A DNA stretch of 64,000 bases from DYCT01 sp051875715 (lineage in GTDB: Bacteria > Bacteroidota > Bacteroidia > Bacteroidales > Bacteroidaceae). Numbering within the stretch: the stretch's first letter is position 1; every line of letters starts with the position of its first letter. Of the stretch, positions 60,673-64,000 are shown piece by piece. The stretch spans positions 13,361 to 77,360 of the forward strand of contig JBJEHD010000017.1 of assembly GCA_051875715.1 (NCBI GenBank). Direction: 5' to 3'. The translations under genes were made by a program, and so were the position numbers. Under the pieces are notes generated by a model. The model saw only the letters and a list, made by a program, of their open reading frames with translations, was not told where the DNA came from and ran no database searches.

Positions 60673-63252
60673 ATGAAAAACAAAAAACTAATCTTACTAC
60701 TGCTCGGCCTCCTGCTGGGCAGCCATTTGCCGATGTGGGGGCAGACTTGGACGTTTTCGGGTGACTATTCAGTGTCGTCAGGTAAAACAACTACTTTCAC
60801 ATCCTCTGATGGATCTGCAACAATGACGTATCTGGGAGGCAGTAATTGCGCGTTGGAATCTAAATCTGTTACCTTTAATGGGAAAACATATACACATAGG
60901 TTGAAAATGGGTGGTAAATCGACTAAAGATGGTCGTTATTTTACAATCCCTGTGAGCGGAAAGGGGAAACTGACTATTATCGATTCCAATGCCAGTGGTG
61001 ATTCGAATGGGAAAGGAACGTACCAGGTATATAGTACTATTTTGTCCGGGACGTTGTTGTCTGCGGATTTTACACCCAGCGAAGCGAATAGTTATACGAC
61101 GGAGGAGATCGACCCGGGCACCAATACCTCCATCTATTTGGGCGCTCCATCATATAAAGGTTATATCTTCGAAATCACGTGGACTCCCAGTGGCGGCGGC
61201 ACTGAGCCCGAAGCCGGTGCTCCTACCTTGTCCGGCATCATGCTGGGCGGCGATGCCGTCACGGCATCGGGCACCAGCCTGACCTACACCCTGCCGTATG
61301 CGGCTGCGGACGCACCGTTGGCCTTGGCCTACACCTGCTCGGATGCGAACACCACAGTGACCGTGAAGCAAGGAGACAACCCCGTGGAAGGCTTGAGTCT
61401 TGCTGTGCCGACCATCCAGGCCGACGGAACGGCCAGCAGCATCGAATATACGCTGGTGGCTACCTCCAACGTGGACTCCTCCAAATCGACCACCTACACC
61501 CTCACGCTCAACCGCAAGGCCGCTGACGCATCGCTCAAGGAACTGACCGTGAACGGCCGCGATGCCTTGCCGACCATGACCGCCACGTTGGCATCGGGCG
61601 AAGCCACCTTCGACCTGGTAGCCACCCAGACCCTGGGTACTGCAACGGTAAAAATCGAATTGGGGGGGGTAACTGTTGAGAACCCGACCGGTCTCACCGC
61701 CCCCGACTACGAACAGAGCGCGACCTACACCATCACCGTCACCGACGGCACCTACTCGAAGGTCCACACCCTCACCGTCACCCGTGCGGCCTACCTTCCC
61801 TATCAAACCTATTACGCCACCGAACTGACCGCTTCGCTGAACGATGAGTATATCAGCAATGTGACGTTCCCCACTTCGGTAAAGAATCGGAGTGATTCGT
61901 ATTCAATCCCCGATGGGGCCGAAGGGTTCAAAACGGTGGATGCTGCGACTTCTTATCGCTTTACAGCAGATGGAGGAGGTACATTGTCGTTCCAACTGAA
62001 GGGGGCATCATCGGTGGCTATTTTGGTATGTTTCCGTAATAGCGTAGCCAAGTTCACCCTGTCCGTGAAGGAGGGAGAAACAGAAGTGGCTGCTGCACCG
62101 GCAGAAAGCACAACAAATAGCAAAACATCCGAGGTGGTCGAGTATGGAGCCGAACTGGATGTGGCCAAAACCTACACGGTATCAATCACGGATAACAACA
62201 AGGACATTCTCGCCCAAGTCCGCCTCGGTATCTCGGACAAGACGCTGGTGACATTGTCCGGCGAAGTGACCGACGAGCAGATAGCCGAACTGAACGCCAA
62301 CGCAAGCGTCACGTGCATCGACTTGACCCAGTGCACCACCGTGAGCACCGCTACGCTGGAACCGCAGAACCCCAACTGCCTGGTTGTTACCAAGTCGGGC
62401 GTCACGCTGACCGCCGCAGCCGGCAAGCACATCAACCAAGTGGTGTATGACAGTGCCACCGATACGTACACGGCCAAGGAAATCCAACTGACCGACGGCT
62501 ACGACTTCAATAACCGCCAGGCCTTCACGGCCCAGAAGGTGAGCTATAAACGCACCTTCACCGCCAACACCTACGGCACCTTCTGCCTGCCCTATGCCAT
62601 GAAGGTGAGCGACCTCAACCTGGCCGAGGGCGAGGTGGTGGAACGCTTCGGCAGCTACGACGCCGCAAACGCACAGGTGACCTTCGTGCAACTGACCGCC
62701 GAGGACGAATTGCAGCCCAACACCGCCTACCTGATTCGGAACGCAGCGGAAGAGGCGAGCGCGCAAAAGACCTTCTCCCTCGAGACGAGCACCGAAGTGC
62801 CTGTCACTGCGAACGGCCAGGGCAACTACTTCAAATGCAACATGACCACCTTCGTGATGCCGGCCGATGAGAATCTCTACAAACTCAACTCCACGAAGAA
62901 CCAGTTCACCCACTCGGCTGGGTCCGCCAAGATTCCGGCCTTCCGGGGCTATCTGGACCTGAGCGCAGCCTCCGGCGCAGCCGTCAAGCCGGCCGCCATA
63001 CGCGTGAACCACAACACCCGCGGCACGGGTGAAGAGGGCGGCGCCACCGCGATAGACGACGCCTTGGCCGCCTCGTCGGTATGGATGGAGGAAGGCACGC
63101 TGCACGTCGCCGCTGCCGAGGAGATGCTGGTGCCGGTCTATGCACTCGACGGCCGCCTGGTGTGCTGGCTGCACGTACAGCCGAACCAGCCCGCCTCCGT
63201 CGCCCTCGAACGGGGCGCGTACATCGTGGCCGGCAAGAAAGTGGCATGGTAA
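60673..63252 (+). CDS. Large secreted protein, paralogue of the first, with G8 tract
   Basis: An 859-residue protein with a signal peptide (MKNKKLILLLLGLLLGSHLP, cleavage near WGQT). The first 160 residues form a beta-rich domain not shared with the first gene. Ig-like units follow (about 180-380, TYTLTLNRKAADASLKELTV), then a 340-residue C-terminal region closely matching the first secreted protein (KVSYKRTFTANTYGTFCLPY, NLYKLNSTKNQFTHS). The tail is nearly identical to the first gene's (DGRLVCWLHVQPNQPASVAL, ending VAGKKVAW). A run of eight G at 61662-61669 encodes Leu-Gly-Gly-Val in frame. It is followed after 41 bases by the second 64-aa peptide. Function unknown. Confidence 0.75.
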   Translation: MKNKKLILLLLGLLLGSHLPMWGQTWTFSGDYSVSSGKTTTFTSSDGSATMTYLGGSNCALESKSVTFNGKTYTHRLKMGGKSTKDGRYFTIPVSGKGKLTIIDSNASGDSNGKGTYQVYSTILSGTLLSADFTPSEANSYTTEEIDPGTNTSIYLGAPSYKGYIFEITWTPSGGGTEPEAGAPTLSGIMLGGDAVTASGTSLTYTLPYAAADAPLALAYTCSDANTTVTVKQGDNPVEGLSLAVPTIQADGTASSIEYTLVATSNVDSSKSTTYTLTLNRKAADASLKELTVNGRDALPTMTATLASGEATFDLVATQTLGTATVKIELGGVTVENPTGLTAPDYEQSATYTITVTDGTYSKVHTLTVTRAAYLPYQTYYATELTASLNDEYISNVTFPTSVKNRSDSYSIPDGAEGFKTVDAATSYRFTADGGGTLSFQLKGASSVAILVCFRNSVAKFTLSVKEGETEVAAAPAESTTNSKTSEVVEYGAELDVAKTYTVSITDNNKDILAQVRLGISDKTLVTLSGEVTDEQIAELNANASVTCIDLTQCTTVSTATLEPQNPNCLVVTKSGVTLTAAAGKHINQVVYDSATDTYTAKEIQLTDGYDFNNRQAFTAQKVSYKRTFTANTYGTFCLPYAMKVSDLNLAEGEVVERFGSYDAANAQVTFVQLTAEDELQPNTAYLIRNAAEEASAQKTFSLETSTEVPVTANGQGNYFKCNMTTFVMPADENLYKLNSTKNQFTHSAGSAKIPAFRGYLDLSAASGAAVKPAAIRVNHNTRGTGEEGGATAIDDALAASSVWMEEGTLHVAAAEEMLVPVYALDGRLVCWLHVQPNQPASVALERGAYIVAGKKVAW
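61662..61669. other. G8 homopolymer inside a secreted-protein gene
   Basis: Eight consecutive G, in frame as written. A gain or loss of one base would end the protein early, before the shared C-terminal region and tail. Confidence 0.8.
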
Positions 63253-63293
63253 GGAAATAGACGAATCATCAACGAAAAAATAAGTAGACCGAT

Positions 63294-63488
63294 ATGAAGA
63301 AAAAAGCATATATCAAGCCGAACATCGAAGTGATGGACATCCTCCCCGTGGCCGTCATGGCTCTCTCCGGGCCTCCTTCCATCGATCCGGGTGAAGGAGA
63401 CAACGAATCGGCCGGTGCGCCTCGTCGTCCGACGCAGTCGTGCACCGCGTTCTGGCGTGAGGGTGACTGGTTCAACGAATCGAGATAA
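63294..63488 (+). CDS. 64-residue conserved peptide, copy B
   Basis: Same length as the peptide at 58094-58288 and 62% identical. Identity is strongest in DILPVAVMALSGP (residues 15-27) and DNESAGAPRRP (36-46), and Cys 50, the FW pair 53-54 and DW 58-59 are kept. Residues 28-33 and the last five differ. It again follows a large secreted protein, 41 bases after its stop, so the two-gene pair is duplicated as a unit. A terminator follows at once. Function unknown; see copy A for alternatives. Confidence 0.8.
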   Translation: MKKKAYIKPNIEVMDILPVAVMALSGPPSIDPGEGDNESAGAPRRPTQSCTAFWREGDWFNESR

Positions 63489-63506
63489 GCCAGCCGGCTC
63501 ATCCGC

Positions 63507-63568
63507 CAAAGCCGCCTGCCCTGCCTTCCGTCGTTTCTGACCGAAGGCCGGCAGGCGGCTTTGTTTGT
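63507..63568. terminator. Terminator after peptide copy B
   Basis: CAAAGCCGCCTGCC (63507-63520) pairs perfectly with GGCAGGCGGCTTTG (63550-63563), followed by TTTG. The loop has 29 bases. Confidence 0.75.
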
Positions 63569-63589
63569 ATTCTCTCCTCGGAGGTTTTC

Positions 63590-63938
63590 GTGTCGCACCT
63601 ACGGCGCTCTTCCTTATTTATGTCCTTTTTAACGGCCCTTACGGACCGCCCTGTCAGGTGCCGGACCTTCGGCCCTCTGCTCGCCGGCCTGCGTGCACGC
63701 ATAGTCAGCATCGCACGCATCGGCTTTCGCGAGCCTATGCTCCAGCCTTCGTGAGCATAGGCATCGGGCTTCATGAGCCTATGCTCCAGGGCTCATGAGC
63801 ATAGGCGTCGGGCTTTGCAAGCGCATAAGGTTGCGTGGGCATGCTACGGAGGGCCGAAGGTCCGGCACCTGACAGGGCGGTCCGTAAGGGCCGTCGTAAC
63901 CGCCATCTCCGTCAAAAGAGCACCGTAGGTGCGACACG
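63590..63938. repeat. Long inverted repeat with perfect 46-base arms
   Basis: The 46 bases at 63632-63677 are the exact complement of those at 63849-63894. A further outer pair (GTGTCGCACCTACGG at 63590 on, and its complement near 63917-63938) matches with one difference over 22 bases. The 171-base centre holds the palindrome array. The arms carry no coding frame. Confidence 0.85.
63681..63830. repeat. Palindrome array with alternating GCCTATGCT / AGCATAGGC cores
   Basis: A 42-base double unit with cores GAGCCTATGCTC and GAGCATAGGC is repeated in tandem. Linkers read CATCGGCTTT, CATCGGGCTT and CGTCGGGCTT, similar to the linkers of the array at 19182-19264. Degenerate units flank it on both sides. 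Confidence 0.8.
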
Positions 63939-63949
63939 CATACACAAAG

Positions 63950-64000
63950 GCGGTGTGTCATAATGGCCAATCTGCGGCGTTGCTATCGGCATTCGGCCTT
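63950..64000 (-). repeat. MITE-like repeat element, copy 4 (runs off the window)
   Basis: GGCGGTGTGTCATAATGGCC and the following 31 bases are the reverse complement of the right half of copy 3 (about 55542-55593), with one difference in about 51 bases. It is the only copy in this orientation and continues beyond the window. Confidence 0.8.

Larger units (their letters stand above)
63489..64000. other. Gene-free repeat-rich end of the window
   Basis: About 510 bases without a supported gene. They contain a terminator (63507-63568), a long interrupted inverted repeat (63590-63938), a nested palindrome array (63681-63830) and the start of MITE-like copy 4 (63950 onward). Confidence 0.75.

Noticed and set aside
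55818..63252. Firm assignment of the three secreted proteins to type IX secretion
   Set aside because: The tails resemble Por-type sorting domains, but no type IX secretion gene is in the window and the match is by pattern only; recorded as sorting-like.
63681..63830. CRISPR array or attachment site
   Set aside because: Alternating inverted cores without unique spacers and no integrase or cas gene nearby.

Overview
The window is chromosomal DNA from a Bacteroidota bacterium, most likely a fairly GC-rich member of the order Bacteroidales. The evidence is many Bacteroides-type promoters (-7 box TAnnTTTG, some with TTTG 19-20 bases upstream), the family content (DUF4270, NigD-like and Wzi-like proteins, TonB receptor with a carboxypeptidase-regulatory domain, reverse rubrerythrin), and a methylmalonyl-CoA decarboxylase operon typical of succinate/propionate producers. 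Family and genus cannot be fixed from the sequence alone. No tRNA, rRNA, CRISPR array or complete insertion sequence was seen.

Layout. 0-2.2 kb: Trk/Ktr potassium uptake (trkH cut by the window edge, then trkA). 2.3-4.2 kb: nadE, divergent from a Fur/PerR-type regulator followed by a reverse rubrerythrin. 5.5-10.8 kb: a minus-strand operon of nitroreductase, DUF2520-type Rossmann protein, kdsC, maf, thioredoxin lipoprotein and a TPR protein. 10.9-14.4 kb: a FemAB/GNAT-like protein and a TonB-dependent receptor. 14.6-19.2 kb: methylmalonyl-CoA epimerase and a Na+-pumping decarboxylase (alpha, a lipoprotein-type gamma, biotin carrier, beta). 19.4-24 kb: metH, smpB, a Yip1-like membrane protein and a NigD-like lipoprotein. 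24.3-25.5 kb: panCD. 25.6-27.9 kb: a GT5 N-domain protein and a DUF4270 lipoprotein. 28-29.1 kb: alanine dehydrogenase.

29.5-45.8 kb is an AT-richer exopolysaccharide/capsule locus: Wza-like exporter, Wzz, Wzy, Wzx, a GT4, a Bcs1/Acs1-like CDP-ribitol synthase fusion, a CDP-polyol phosphotransferase, a GT2, two proteins of unknown function, a GC-rich Rpn-type nuclease that looks inserted, and a WcfR/WcfS-like aminotransferase plus initiating phosphoglycosyltransferase pair. Wzi and a small lipoprotein follow on the opposite strand. The inferred product is a Wzy-type polysaccharide with a ribitol-phosphate (or similar polyol-phosphate) substituent.

48-55.3 kb holds pgk and ffh. Between them is a very tight, GC-rich five-gene operon: HprK-like kinase, S26-type peptidase, PqqD-like protein, nucleotidyltransferase-fold protein and ABC exporter. 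It has the parts of a peptide-modification and export system, but no lasso cyclase and no precursor inside it.

55.4-64 kb is an accessory region. Two copies of a module, each a large secreted protein plus a 64-aa peptide, surround a third secreted protein. The first secreted gene is put out of frame by a G7 run in its signal peptide, and the last carries a G8 run. Copies of one MITE-like repeat lie in opposite orientation at both ends of this region; two more copies lie at 45.8 and 47.9 kb. Several intergenic gaps carry tandem short palindromes.
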